The notes beneath the pieces are model-generated. The model searched no databases, was not told the origin of the DNA, and saw only the letters and a list, made by a program, of their open reading frames with translations. A program made the translations under genes and the position numbers. From Candidatus Poribacteria bacterium (GTDB taxonomy: Bacteria; Poribacteria; WGA-4E; PCPOR2b), in the NCBI GenBank assembly GCA_027296925.1, contig JAPUIP010000497.1, positions 1 through 16,805 on the forward strand: DNA of 16,805 nucleotides. Direction: 5' to 3'. Below are positions 1 to 7,416 of this stretch, piece after piece. The stretch's first letter is position 1; each line of letters begins with the position of its first letter.

Positions 1-171
1 ATACCATTTTCAGTTAGAAGTGAGACGATTCGTTCTTGTCATTCTGAACGGAGCGCAGCGGAGTGAAGAATCTCTTGTTGGCTTTATGATTGCAGTCCTG
101 AGATTCTTCGCCTTGCTCAGAATGACATAAGCCTATGCCGGAATAGTCTCATTTGAAACGAAACGTGGTAT
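1..171. repeat. Large imperfect inverted repeat, MITE-like
   Basis: The ends match each other in inverted orientation: ATACCA at 1-6 against TGGTAT at 166-171, with the similarity continuing inward through a TGAGAC / GTCTCA block (about 21-26 and 145-150). A second, stronger pair of arms lies inside: TGTCATTCTGA...GAAGAATCTC at about 37-74 against GAGATTCTTC...TCAGAATGACA at about 99-127, leaving a loop near 75-98. The inner motif (a GTCATTCTGA start and a GAAGAATCTC end around an AGCG-type core) resembles a palindromic repeat seen between genes in many bacterial genomes. No open frame or transposase is inside. The left end touches the window edge, so the element may extend further. It lies just past the stop of the ABC permease gene and could also end its transcript. 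Confidence 0.7.
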
Positions 172-184
172 AAATCAAGTTCCT

Positions 185-973
185 TTACGCTACATTAGGA
201 CGACGATAGGCCATGCAAGCGGCACTGAAGTACGTCACAGCGCAGAACAAGCTAACGACAAGTAGCGATAAAGTGAGTTGAGGAATCTCCCCCGCAATTG
301 TGGGATTGCCGAGATATAGACATCGACGCAAAGCTGCAACCCCGTAGGTCAGCGGATTGAATTTCATCGCCCATTCGAGCAATACCGGGACACCAGATAC
401 GGGGAAGAAAGCACCGGAGAGCAGCCAAATGGGGATAAGAATGAGGTTCATAATAGCATGAAAACCTTGGGTTGATTCCATCCGCCACGCAATCATCAGC
501 CCGAGATTCGTCAGCCCAAAGGCCAAAAGCATCATCACACCTATCATTGAGAGCACCGAAACGACGCTCAACGGCACCCCAATCACCGGTACAAAACAGA
601 GGAAAAGCGCCCCCTGCAAAAGTGCCAGCGTTGTGCCGCCCAATGCTTGTCCGAGAACAACGCACCATCTTGAGACGGGGGCAACGAGCACGCCCTGTAA
701 AAAACCTTCTCGTCGATCCTGCACAACGGAGATTGTTGCGAAAATTGCTGTAAACAGCAACACCAGAGTTACAATTCCGGGGTAAAAATATTCGATATAG
801 TCTGTTCCCTCGGGGACACCCGCCGGGCGAAACGATGCGTTTAATCCGCCACCCAGAAGTATCCAGAAAACCAGTGGTTGAGCGATTGCGCTGACCCAAC
901 GACTGCGCTGACGCCGAAACCGGATAATCTCACGCCACCAGATGGTCATCACGGGGAGTAAAAACCGTCTCAC
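185..973 (-). CDS. ABC-2 type transporter permease (DrrB-like)
   Basis: This is a 262-residue integral membrane protein and the likely permease half of an ABC exporter. A basic N-terminus rich in Arg is followed by about six hydrophobic segments (roughly residues 29-46, 62-84, 104-126, 136-160, 173-193 and 237-256). Near residues 206-216 it has the NPLTYGVAALR stretch typical of ABC-2 permeases. It starts with GTG at 971-973, overlapping the TGA stop of the ATPase gene by 4 bp. A purine-rich GAGGAAGAG lies about 10 bases upstream, so the two genes are translationally coupled. The family (DrrB, NodJ and others) exports drugs, lipids or polysaccharides. The substrate cannot be read from the sequence, and a link to the upstream cytochrome genes is only positional. 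Confidence 0.9.
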   Translation of the reverse strand: MRRFLLPVMTIWWREIIRFRRQRSRWVSAIAQPLVFWILLGGGLNASFRPAGVPEGTDYIEYFYPGIVTLVLLFTAIFATISVVQDRREGFLQGVLVAPVSRWCVVLGQALGGTTLALLQGALFLCFVPVIGVPLSVVSVLSMIGVMMLLAFGLTNLGLMIAWRMESTQGFHAIMNLILIPIWLLSGAFFPVSGVPVLLEWAMKFNPLTYGVAALRRCLYLGNPTIAGEIPQLTLSLLVVSLFCAVTYFSAACMAYRRPNVA

Positions 974-1905
974 TGATGCTGCTCTTCCTCTCCCCGAAAG
1001 CGATGTCCCGTCAGCTTAATGAAGACATCCTCAAGTGTCGGCTTTCCGAACCGCGCAGACTGAATCTCGTCCGGGAATGCAGTAATCACGTCTCGCACGA
1101 ATTCATGGCCTTGACGACACTCGACACGCAACGAACGGTCGAGCAAAATGGATTCATACCCAAACTGTTGAGAGATTTTCATGCGCAGTTGCTCAGGAGC
1201 ATCGGTAGCAATCATGACAACATCAGCGGCCACCCGCTCCTTCAGTTCATCTGGCGTCCCGACAGCAACCAATTGCCCCGCGTCCAGAATCCCGACGCGA
1301 TCGCATCCTTCCGCATCATCCAGAATGTGAGTTGTCAACACCACAGTCACACCATCATTGTCCCGCAAACGTGCGAGAGATGCCCTGAAATTCCGTCGGG
1401 CGCCGGGGTCAAGCCCAGTGCTCGGCTCGTCAAGAAGTAAAACCTTCGGCTGGTGAAGCATGGCCTTAGCGAGTTCGGCGCGTCGTTGCAGACCGCCGGA
1501 AAGGGTTTCCACTAAATCTCCGGCGCGATCGCCTAAGTCCAGATGATCGAGTACCGTCTGGATTCGGCCCCTCAGCGAACGTCCCCACAGCCCGTAAAGA
1601 TGGCCGTGATGGCGAAGATTTTCAAGAACCGTGAGCTTCTCATCCAAACTCGGATGCTGAAAAACCACGCCCAGGTGCTTTCTGATGGCAGATGACTCGT
1701 GAACCAGATTATAACCGAGTATGCGCGCCTGACCATGAGTTACCGGAATCAGGGTAGAAAGCATCTTAAACAGCGTGGTTTTGCCGCTGCCGTTCGGCCC
1801 CAAGAATGCGAAAAGCTCGCGCTGCGATATATGAAAAGTGACGCCTGCAAGTGCTTGTCGAGACCCATAAGCGTGACGCAGGTTTTCGACTTCAATACAA
1901 GCCAT
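970..1905 (-). CDS. ABC transporter ATP-binding protein (DrrA-like)
   Basis: This 311-residue protein carries the full set of ABC ATPase motifs: Walker A GPNGSGKTT at residues 36-44, Q-loop glutamine at 83, signature LSGGLQRR at 135-142, Walker B KVLLLDEP at 154-161, D-loop GLDP at 164-167 and switch histidine at 193. The roughly 80 residues after the nucleotide-binding domain end in a TLEDVFIKLTG motif, as in DrrA/CcmA-type exporters with a C-terminal regulatory tail. It should power the permease encoded immediately downstream. Its ATG at 1903-1905 lies inside the 3' end of the decayed PIN-domain gene (14-bp overlap), so it may once have been expressed from that upstream frame. It is not a dedicated cytochrome c maturation CcmA as far as I can tell: the protein is too long and no ccmB/ccmC neighbours are seen. 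Confidence 0.93.
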   Translation of the reverse strand: MACIEVENLRHAYGSRQALAGVTFHISQRELFAFLGPNGSGKTTLFKMLSTLIPVTHGQARILGYNLVHESSAIRKHLGVVFQHPSLDEKLTVLENLRHHGHLYGLWGRSLRGRIQTVLDHLDLGDRAGDLVETLSGGLQRRAELAKAMLHQPKVLLLDEPSTGLDPGARRNFRASLARLRDNDGVTVVLTTHILDDAEGCDRVGILDAGQLVAVGTPDELKERVAADVVMIATDAPEQLRMKISQQFGYESILLDRSLRVECRQGHEFVRDVITAFPDEIQSARFGKPTLEDVFIKLTGHRFRGEEEQHQ

Positions 1906-2378
1906 TTTCTACAACTTGCAAACTCAACTTTCGACGCGATCTATTCAAAACGCGACGCCATCGTTGCATATCATCACCATTAGCCGTAACCAGTTCTGCC
2001 CCAACACGTGACGCGCAAACAGCAATCAAGACATCATTAGCATGATCACGAGGTCTTATCTCTCCGTACTGTCGTGTATAATAAGACATTATCTGACCTG
2101 CCCGCTAGAAAATCTTCAGCTTCAGGAGAAACAATCCGGCCAACACTTGATAACGCTTGAACCATCCGATCTAAATCCGATTTGTCTCCCCGATTCCGCG
2201 TGCCTACATATATACTGCTCCACAGAATTTCTTTGTAGGTCGGGTTTCCAAACCCGACGATCTCTTCCCGTCGAGATTGGAATCTCGACCTACAGTCGAT
2301 GATCGAATTTATTTCGTGGAAAAGTATAGTTCCATCTAGACTCAGCAAGTGTTCCTCAGGGTAGCCTTTCAGAGTCAT
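1892..2378 (-). pseudogene. Decayed PIN-domain (VapC-like) toxin gene
   Basis: Two minus-strand frames together make one PIN-like protein. The upstream frame (to about 2100) gives an ILWSSIYVGTRNRG...VGRIVSPEAEDFLAG segment. The downstream frame (from about 2095) gives QIMSYYTRQYGE...RDHANDVLIAVCASRVGAELVTANGDD, which has the ND-x-LIA and T-x-N features of the C-terminal half of PIN ribonucleases. Removing 4 bases at about 2096-2104 restores an A-G-Q-I-M junction, so a 4-bp insertion frameshift is the simplest explanation. The middle of the gene contains the hairpin repeat at 2235-2293, read through as a Cys-Arg-Ser-Arg-rich stretch. The N-terminal part (LDGTIL near the start) only weakly recalls the first PIN acidic motif. 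No antitoxin gene is visible. Function in intact relatives would be RNA cleavage; this copy is probably dead. Confidence 0.6.
2211..2328. repeat. Double-hairpin palindromic repeat inside the PIN pseudogene
   Basis: Outer arms GTAGGTCG (2235-2242) and CGACCTAC (2286-2293) enclose two perfect hairpins: GTCGGGTTT-CC-AAACCCGAC at 2239-2258 and GTCGAGATT-GG-AATCTCGAC at 2270-2289. Beyond these, 2211-2235 and 2304-2328 match each other inversely at 17 of 25 positions, both starting TATACT with a shared TCCAC block. This suggests a MITE-like unit of about 118 bp with terminal inverted repeats. It sits in the middle of the broken PIN gene. Confidence 0.8.
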
Positions 2379-2445
2379 AGGTTTACACAACAGATTTTCG
2401 CTTCGCCTCAGTTGAAACACGACGGATAGGGAAATCTTATCTCTG

Positions 2446-3234
2446 CTATTTTTTGAGTGCAAGGGTTAAGTCCTGTGTGACCGTTCCTCCAGCCTCAACA
2501 GTGACGGATACGGGAGCGTCCTTGTTCGTGCCGCAGGCGGCCTGCCAATACCCTAGCTTGTATGTTCCCGGCGGAACGTTTTCGATCTTGTACTCTCCCT
2601 TTTCATTACTGGCCGCAAAATACGGATGCGGAATGTACGCAATCCACCCCTGCATCCAGCCATGCACATCGCATTTAATGGGCACAGGTCCTTCAGCTTT
2701 CTTGACTTTAGGCAGACGCATTTTCCGCCGATTTTTGCCCTGCGCTTTGTTATAAGCCTTATTGGTATTGCTAAAGATATGGATGTTGTGCATGATACGA
2801 TCACTGTTGATCATTGTCAATTGTTGACCAACCGGAAGGAGATTCACATGGGGTAGGAACTGACAACCCTTCTGATCAATTTCATACTTCACGCTCTTGT
2901 CTTCTGAGAAACCAGCCCCTTCGGAAATGTCTATCAGATAGACGATGACGTCCCGCAGGGCATTTCCGTCCCCGACAACTAAGGATTCCTCGAACTTGTC
3001 GGTCTTCCCGCAAACATTCTGGTCTTTTGTGATTTCGAGTTTCTTCATTTCAGGAGCGTCACCTTCATATTTCACAACGCCGGTGATGGTTCCTCCGTTG
3101 GCAACATTCACAACTTTATAGGAAGCTGGGAAAACAAGTGATTCTACGGCTTCATCTTTGCCAGCCGCGCCAGCGGCACCAACATAATAGCATACGATGA
3201 ATAGGGCTATGATTGAAACAACTTGCGTTTTCAT
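2446..3234 (-). CDS. Periplasmic cupredoxin with carboxypeptidase-regulatory-like end
   Basis: This 262-residue exported protein probably carries electrons through a single copper ion. A signal peptide (residues 1 to about 24, hydrophobic core IIALFIVCYYVGAAGAA) precedes a beta-rich domain. Likely copper ligands are His149 (in MHNIH) and Cys188, His191 and Met194 in the CDVHGWM loop; this C-x2-H-x2-M spacing is that of amicyanin-type type-1 copper sites. Cys75 and Cys124 may form a disulphide. Residues about 208-262 (GEYKIENVPPGTYKLGYW) resemble a carboxypeptidase regulatory-like beta-sandwich. AAAGGAG lies 8 bases before the ATG. It is the last gene of the region B cytochrome cluster and a clear paralogue of the cupredoxin that begins that cluster (start at 9990). 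Confidence 0.85.
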   Translation of the reverse strand: MKTQVVSIIALFIVCYYVGAAGAAGKDEAVESLVFPASYKVVNVANGGTITGVVKYEGDAPEMKKLEITKDQNVCGKTDKFEESLVVGDGNALRDVIVYLIDISEGAGFSEDKSVKYEIDQKGCQFLPHVNLLPVGQQLTMINSDRIMHNIHIFSNTNKAYNKAQGKNRRKMRLPKVKKAEGPVPIKCDVHGWMQGWIAYIPHPYFAASNEKGEYKIENVPPGTYKLGYWQAACGTNKDAPVSVTVEAGGTVTQDLTLALKK

Positions 3235-3254
3235 GAGTTAAACTCCTTTGAAAT

Positions 3255-4988
3255 CTAGATATTATTTCCGTTTTCCCTTCTCTGGACGGCGCCCCTCAAG
3301 GCGAAGAGAACACCGACCGAAATCAGGGCAACGAGTGGTGGATAAACAAACCGTTTCTTTGACGGAACGGGCTCAAGGACGAAAGTGTACCACGTTGAAA
3401 TTGCCCGCTTGGTTTTGACGTCCCCGTTTGCGCCATCCCATCCCGAGAAGGCGATTGGGATGAATACCCCCGACTCAAACTGAAGGTCATTTTTATCTTC
3501 CGTGGTTAGGGCCCTTTTTACCCACAGGCGGTATCGGCCATCCTCATAGACACCTTCTGCCTGCACTTGACTCGCGGCCGATTGCACTGTCGCCTTATCA
3601 ATTCCCTTCGCATTCATCTCAGTAATCTTCTGGGGCTCAGAAACCTTCCAATGCCAGAGGTAAACGGCACGACGGGCATCCCCCCAGATGAAGTAGGGTT
3701 TCGGCTCTGTTGGACCCTGGGGAACTTTCACGGGAAACTGGATTGCAATGGCATCTTCAAGTATCTCCGCCGTCTCTTCGTCCGCCTGCGGAAGGGTCTT
3801 TGTCCGGTCGTCCCACGTAAAGAGAAACGCGATCTCCTTATCATTATAGAATGACTTCGCTGTGACGGAGTCAATCGAGGGATTGAACTGGCGCGGTTCA
3901 ATAACAACCTGACCAACCAGGGGGAAGTAACTGGATTCGAGGGTATTCCACGCCTCATCGCCAATCGGGGGCAGATCGCCGGGGCGATATTGGGCTCTCA
4001 GTACTTTGTCGCCAATCGCCGGTTGGGGGATTGCTTCTGGCCCCAGCGACTTGACGTAATTTGCAATGTGCCAACTCTTCTCAAAAATTGGCTTCATCCC
4101 CACATCCAGTTTTGCCTTCTCTTCTGGGGTCGGTTCCTCACCCTCTTCAACCTTAAGCATGATATCCTCAAACGCATAGAGTTTCTCTTCGAGCCCCTCG
4201 TATTCCGTCTGTTCAGCATCTGCGAGTTCGTCGCTATCCATCTTTGCCTCAAGCTCGGTCATACGCGCCGATTCGGCATCGCTGAGCCCCACCCGGAAAC
4301 TTGAAATGAACGAAGGCATCGGCGATCCGGCAATACCACCAATAAACCGTTTGAAGATATCTTCTGTTGTTGCGCCGCCTCTATAATTCCATTTTTGCTC
4401 AAGATTGGCGGGCCATATGCGAAAGCCCCACTCGTCGGTCAGATCTGGCGCAGACGTTCCATCCCCTCGACCGACGGCGCCGTGACACGCATTACACTCC
4501 AGTTGTTTGTATAATTCTCGCCCCTTCGTGACGCTCTCTCCGGAGTAAGGCACCTTGCCGGATAAATCAATCTCCACTGGTGAGGCGTCTTCAAAACCGT
4601 CGTAGAAAGTTTTTATATGGGCAACGATTTGCCAGCGTTGGTCTTCGCTGAGAATACCTTCCCAAGCGGGCATAGACGACCCCGGCATCCCTTTCGAGAT
4701 AATGTCGAAGAGATCTTGATCCGTCGGAAGTTGGCCGCTTCCGGTGGAGCGAATCTTATAGAGTCCTTTCGTAAAATCCCTCGGTCTCGGCAACAGATTC
4801 GCTGCGCCCGCACCATCGCCGGCGCCCTCTACACCGTGGCAATGTGCGCACTTATCATTATACAGTGCCTTTCCAGTCTCAGAGGCAGCGGGCGCTTTCT
4901 TGCCTTGGGCAAAAACAGGAATGACGATAACACTCAACAAAACGAGATTAGCTATGAAAACGCAAAAGAATCTGTGGTTGGTACTCAT
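3255..4988 (-). CDS. Diheme cytochrome c fused to ethylbenzene-dehydrogenase-type haem-b domain
   Basis: This 577-residue protein begins with a signal peptide ending near VFAQG (residue 29). Two class I cytochrome c domains follow: CAHCH at 47-51 with probable axial Met106 (SSMPAW), and CNACH at 165-169 with Met224 (SPMPSF). The second domain carries a highly charged helical insert (about 238-300, Glu/Lys rich) before its final helix (SWHIANYVKSL). Residues about 330-545 resemble the haem-binding gamma-subunit fold of ethylbenzene dehydrogenase, DMSO reductase relatives and nitrite oxidoreductase NxrC, which holds one b haem. A C-terminal membrane anchor (about 549-566) is followed by a basic tail. 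It lies 5 bp after the upstream cytochrome gene, so it is co-transcribed. The catalytic molybdenum subunit such domains usually serve is not in this window. The domain call is by pattern recognition and is good but not certain. Confidence 0.82.
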   Translation of the reverse strand: MSTNHRFFCVFIANLVLLSVIVIPVFAQGKKAPAASETGKALYNDKCAHCHGVEGAGDGAGAANLLPRPRDFTKGLYKIRSTGSGQLPTDQDLFDIISKGMPGSSMPAWEGILSEDQRWQIVAHIKTFYDGFEDASPVEIDLSGKVPYSGESVTKGRELYKQLECNACHGAVGRGDGTSAPDLTDEWGFRIWPANLEQKWNYRGGATTEDIFKRFIGGIAGSPMPSFISSFRVGLSDAESARMTELEAKMDSDELADAEQTEYEGLEEKLYAFEDIMLKVEEGEEPTPEEKAKLDVGMKPIFEKSWHIANYVKSLGPEAIPQPAIGDKVLRAQYRPGDLPPIGDEAWNTLESSYFPLVGQVVIEPRQFNPSIDSVTAKSFYNDKEIAFLFTWDDRTKTLPQADEETAEILEDAIAIQFPVKVPQGPTEPKPYFIWGDARRAVYLWHWKVSEPQKITEMNAKGIDKATVQSAASQVQAEGVYEDGRYRLWVKRALTTEDKNDLQFESGVFIPIAFSGWDGANGDVKTKRAISTWYTFVLEPVPSKKRFVYPPLVALISVGVLFALRGAVQRRENGNNI

Positions 4989-4993
4989 TGTGC

Positions 4994-5773
4994 CTAATGT
5001 GCCCCCTCACCAGACGTTCTCGGACGATAGCCTGTATACTCAGACAGAAAAAGAATCACTTCCCAAATCTCTTCCTCCGTTAGATAGTTTTCCCAGACCG
5101 GCATCGCCGAATCCCACGGTGTTGCTGCAGGTGGTAGCTCCGGACCACCTTTACTGATACGCCAGAACAGGAAAGATTCCTGGAAATTCGGAATAATCCC
5201 TGGATCTTGAAAGTTTGCGGGCAGCGGTTGGAAACCGTGTGCAAAATGCCCTTTTCCATCGAGATTATCGCCGTGACAGAAAAAGCAATTCTGATAGTAA
5301 ACCCGGCGCCCGTTCTCAACATGGACGCGGAACGCTTCTGCGTCGTCCTTTTCGAGATGACGGAAAGGATTTTCAACCTCTTGCGAAGTCCCGATCACTT
5401 TGTCACGATAGGTTAGATCCGCGGGTGGCGCCGGATGCGCCGTCCGTAGGGCCGCCGGTGGGTCTGCCCGTGTCGAGACTTTGGAAAACGTAAAACCAAG
5501 CATCACGAGTGGAATCAGAACGAACAGGGCCGTGCGTCTCACCTTCTTACTCTCATCAGCCAGGGTTTCTTTGATCGGGCGGAGAAATTCCCGAAATCGG
5601 TCATCCTCAACCGAAACGTGGACGAGGATTGCCAAGATGATCAACCACAGATACATAGCGATTAGGCTGGAAGGTAGCGGCACGGAAATAATGCCGCCAA
5701 TGACGAATTTCAGGAAAAGCCAAAGTAGAACAAAGAGGATCAAACATTTCGTAAAAAGAGGCATCCGTTTCAT
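4994..5773 (-). CDS. Membrane-anchored monoheme cytochrome c
   Basis: I place the start at the ATG at 5771-5773, giving 259 residues. An AAAGGAG sits 11 bases upstream, overlapping the previous gene's stop, whereas the longer frame (to 5860) would overlap that gene by 71 bp. Three hydrophobic segments (about 9-28, 36-52 and 81-97) come first. A single cytochrome c domain follows: CFFCH at 163-167 and a likely Met ligand at 224 (SAMPVW), then a closing helix EEIWEVILFLSEYTGYRP. The domain should face the periplasm and pass electrons between the bd-like protein and soluble carriers. Because it sits beside an orphan CydA-like gene, this subunit and the three-helix diheme subunit may replace the usual CydB partner; that is inference. 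Confidence 0.87.
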   Translation of the reverse strand: MKRMPLFTKCLILFVLLWLFLKFVIGGIISVPLPSSLIAMYLWLIILAILVHVSVEDDRFREFLRPIKETLADESKKVRRTALFVLIPLVMLGFTFSKVSTRADPPAALRTAHPAPPADLTYRDKVIGTSQEVENPFRHLEKDDAEAFRVHVENGRRVYYQNCFFCHGDNLDGKGHFAHGFQPLPANFQDPGIIPNFQESFLFWRISKGGPELPPAATPWDSAMPVWENYLTEEEIWEVILFLSEYTGYRPRTSGEGAH

Positions 5774-5784
5774 CGTGAGCCAAT

Positions 5785-5791
5785 CTCCTTT
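5785..5791 (-). promoter_or_regulatory. Ribosome binding site deciding the start of the monoheme gene
   Basis: Minus-strand AAAGGAG, 11 bases upstream of the ATG at 5771-5773 and overlapping the TAA stop of the preceding cytochrome gene. It supports the shorter 259-residue start over the upstream frame extension. Confidence 0.65.
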
Positions 5792-7310
5792 ATTCAGCGG
5801 GTACCGGTTCTGCCGCTTCAGCACCCTCTGCTGCGGCAGCAGTTTCGCCGGCCGCCTCACCCGTCAATGTTGTCAAAAATGCGAGTAAATCATTCATGTC
5901 CGCCACCGACAACAACTGCGGGAAGTTGCTTGGCATGGGGGAAGTCACGGCGAGTCGTTTACCGAAGGCGCGACTCGACTCCATCGTATCAACATCGAAT
6001 TGATCGATCGTTCGTTCGGCCCCGTCGACATTTAAGATCACTTCATCATCAGTTTCTGAGACTAACTCTCCAACAATCGGTTCATCATCGTCAAAGGTGG
6101 TCACCGTGACCTGAACCTTCACATCCGATTTCGAGATTGTCTGCGTCTCATCTCCAACTTTGAGTGTAATGCTCTCCTCATCCTCTTCAACGAGCTCACC
6201 GCTTATCGGCGCCGTTGCGTCGGCGGGCGTGGCTTGAACCCAAAAATATCCTTTTTCCTTCAGGTTGACCAGCTCTTCAATGGGCTCCGGTTCAAGCTCA
6301 CTGAACAGAATTGTTCGTTCAGTTTCGCTGCCGTCAGGGGCCTTTATCCGCAAAACCATCTGCTCGCTATCTTGGGAGACAAGTGTTCCCTGGACGGCCG
6401 CCCCACCGACTCGCACGGAGGCCGAACCGTATCCACTCACAATTTCAGCATTCGGTTTCAGGATGGATTCTTCGATATAGCGGAGGCTATTGAGCGCGGC
6501 GATGTCGGTTAATTCCGGCGCAGCGACAACTTCAACCCCCTCATCAAGAGTCTGATCGATTGGCTTCTCGAGCCCAGCCACATTGTGGCACGCCACACAT
6601 TTGGCACCGTTGACGAACACATTTTTGCCCCGATCCGGGTCTCCGGTCAGGATTGGTGGAAGGACTTCTACCCCAACCGCAGCACTTCCGGTGTCAACGG
6701 GGGGCTCAAACGGAGTCAGATCCACCTCTCCACCCTGGCTCTGCAGGAAGGCGATGACGGTTTCGATCTCAAGATTTGAGAGACTGATTGGGGCTTTCCA
6801 CACCGGCGGCATGATTTTGCCATACCCGGGGACAAGGAATTTCTCTGGTTCATACGCAGACTCGATGAAATACTCTTTGGCTGTCATCCCCGGCTTTCGT
6901 GTCGCAGCTCGCGTGCCAATCCCTGTCAGATCGGGACATCGACCTTTTGGGGCTGAAGGATCCAATGTGTGACAGGTAAGGCACTTGCCTTTACCCTTAA
7001 AGATTGCTTCGCCAGCCTCAACGAATGCGTCGGGTGTCCTTTCTATACTTGACAGATCCAGTTTCGCCGTAGAAGTTTCGGGAACAATGCTGGCAGTGAA
7101 AGCGTAAAACCAAATCACCAGGAGAGAAAAAGAGAGCAACTTCATCACACGTTGCCATAACAGGATGTTCGCGAACGCAAAGAGGAAGAACCACAGCGAC
7201 CAGGGAAGCAGATTGGCCGAGGCGATTGGGAAGGCAGAAGCGCGTGCGATGTAGGCAATGAAACTCACTATCATCAAGACTAAACAGATAATTCGAATGA
7301 GCGTTTTCAT
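5790..7310 (-). CDS. Membrane diheme cytochrome c with inserted beta repeats
   Basis: This 506-residue protein starts with three hydrophobic segments (about 5-22, 35-52 and 56-76). The first cytochrome c domain has CLTCH at 110-114 and Met167 (KIMPPVW). The second has CVACH at 238-242, but its Met ligand (SPMP, Met459) lies more than 200 residues later. The gap holds three beta-type repeats, about 305-345, 368-400 and 411-446, each following G-x-LV-x-E/Q-D-x-E-x-I/V-x-L and a closing I-x-x-x-D-V/L. Such repeats occur in the CXXCH domains of Planctomycete and Verrucomicrobia proteins (TIGR02603-like), usually as a single copy. A typical SVADMNDLLAFLTTL closing helix follows, then an Ala/Glu-rich tail. 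It is encoded 106 bp downstream of the CydA-like gene and 16 bp before the monoheme gene, so it is likely a partner subunit of the same membrane complex. Confidence 0.87.
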   Translation of the reverse strand: MKTLIRIICLVLMIVSFIAYIARASAFPIASANLLPWSLWFFLFAFANILLWQRVMKLLSFSLLVIWFYAFTASIVPETSTAKLDLSSIERTPDAFVEAGEAIFKGKGKCLTCHTLDPSAPKGRCPDLTGIGTRAATRKPGMTAKEYFIESAYEPEKFLVPGYGKIMPPVWKAPISLSNLEIETVIAFLQSQGGEVDLTPFEPPVDTGSAAVGVEVLPPILTGDPDRGKNVFVNGAKCVACHNVAGLEKPIDQTLDEGVEVVAAPELTDIAALNSLRYIEESILKPNAEIVSGYGSASVRVGGAAVQGTLVSQDSEQMVLRIKAPDGSETERTILFSELEPEPIEELVNLKEKGYFWVQATPADATAPISGELVEEDEESITLKVGDETQTISKSDVKVQVTVTTFDDDEPIVGELVSETDDEVILNVDGAERTIDQFDVDTMESSRAFGKRLAVTSPMPSNFPQLLSVADMNDLLAFLTTLTGEAAGETAAAAEGAEAAEPVPAE

Positions 7311-7416
7311 AGATTTTCTTGCGAGTAAAATCGACTGCTAAGGAACGCAGGTCTCAATTCAATTCCGTTATACATCCCAGGTTGACTAATCATCGCCTGC
7401 TGAAACGGCTTGCGCT

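Noticed and set aside
252..899. 215-codon minus-strand frame inside the ABC permease gene
   Set aside because: It lies in another frame of a convincing permease, has no hydrophobic pattern or domain resemblance, and is a shadow.
976..1440. 154-codon plus-strand frame opposite the ABC ATPase
   Set aside because: It is antisense to a gene with all ABC motifs intact and has no recognisable features.
185..1905. ABC pair as a cytochrome c maturation (CcmAB) haem exporter
   Set aside because: The ATPase has a long DrrA-like C-terminal tail, the permease looks like the ABC-2 drug/lipid group, and no other ccm genes are present.
3255..4988. Direct call as nitrite oxidoreductase subunit NxrC
   Set aside because: The haem-b domain is similar in type, but no NxrA or NxrB is in the window and the two fused cytochrome c domains, charged insert and bd-like context do not establish nitrite oxidation.
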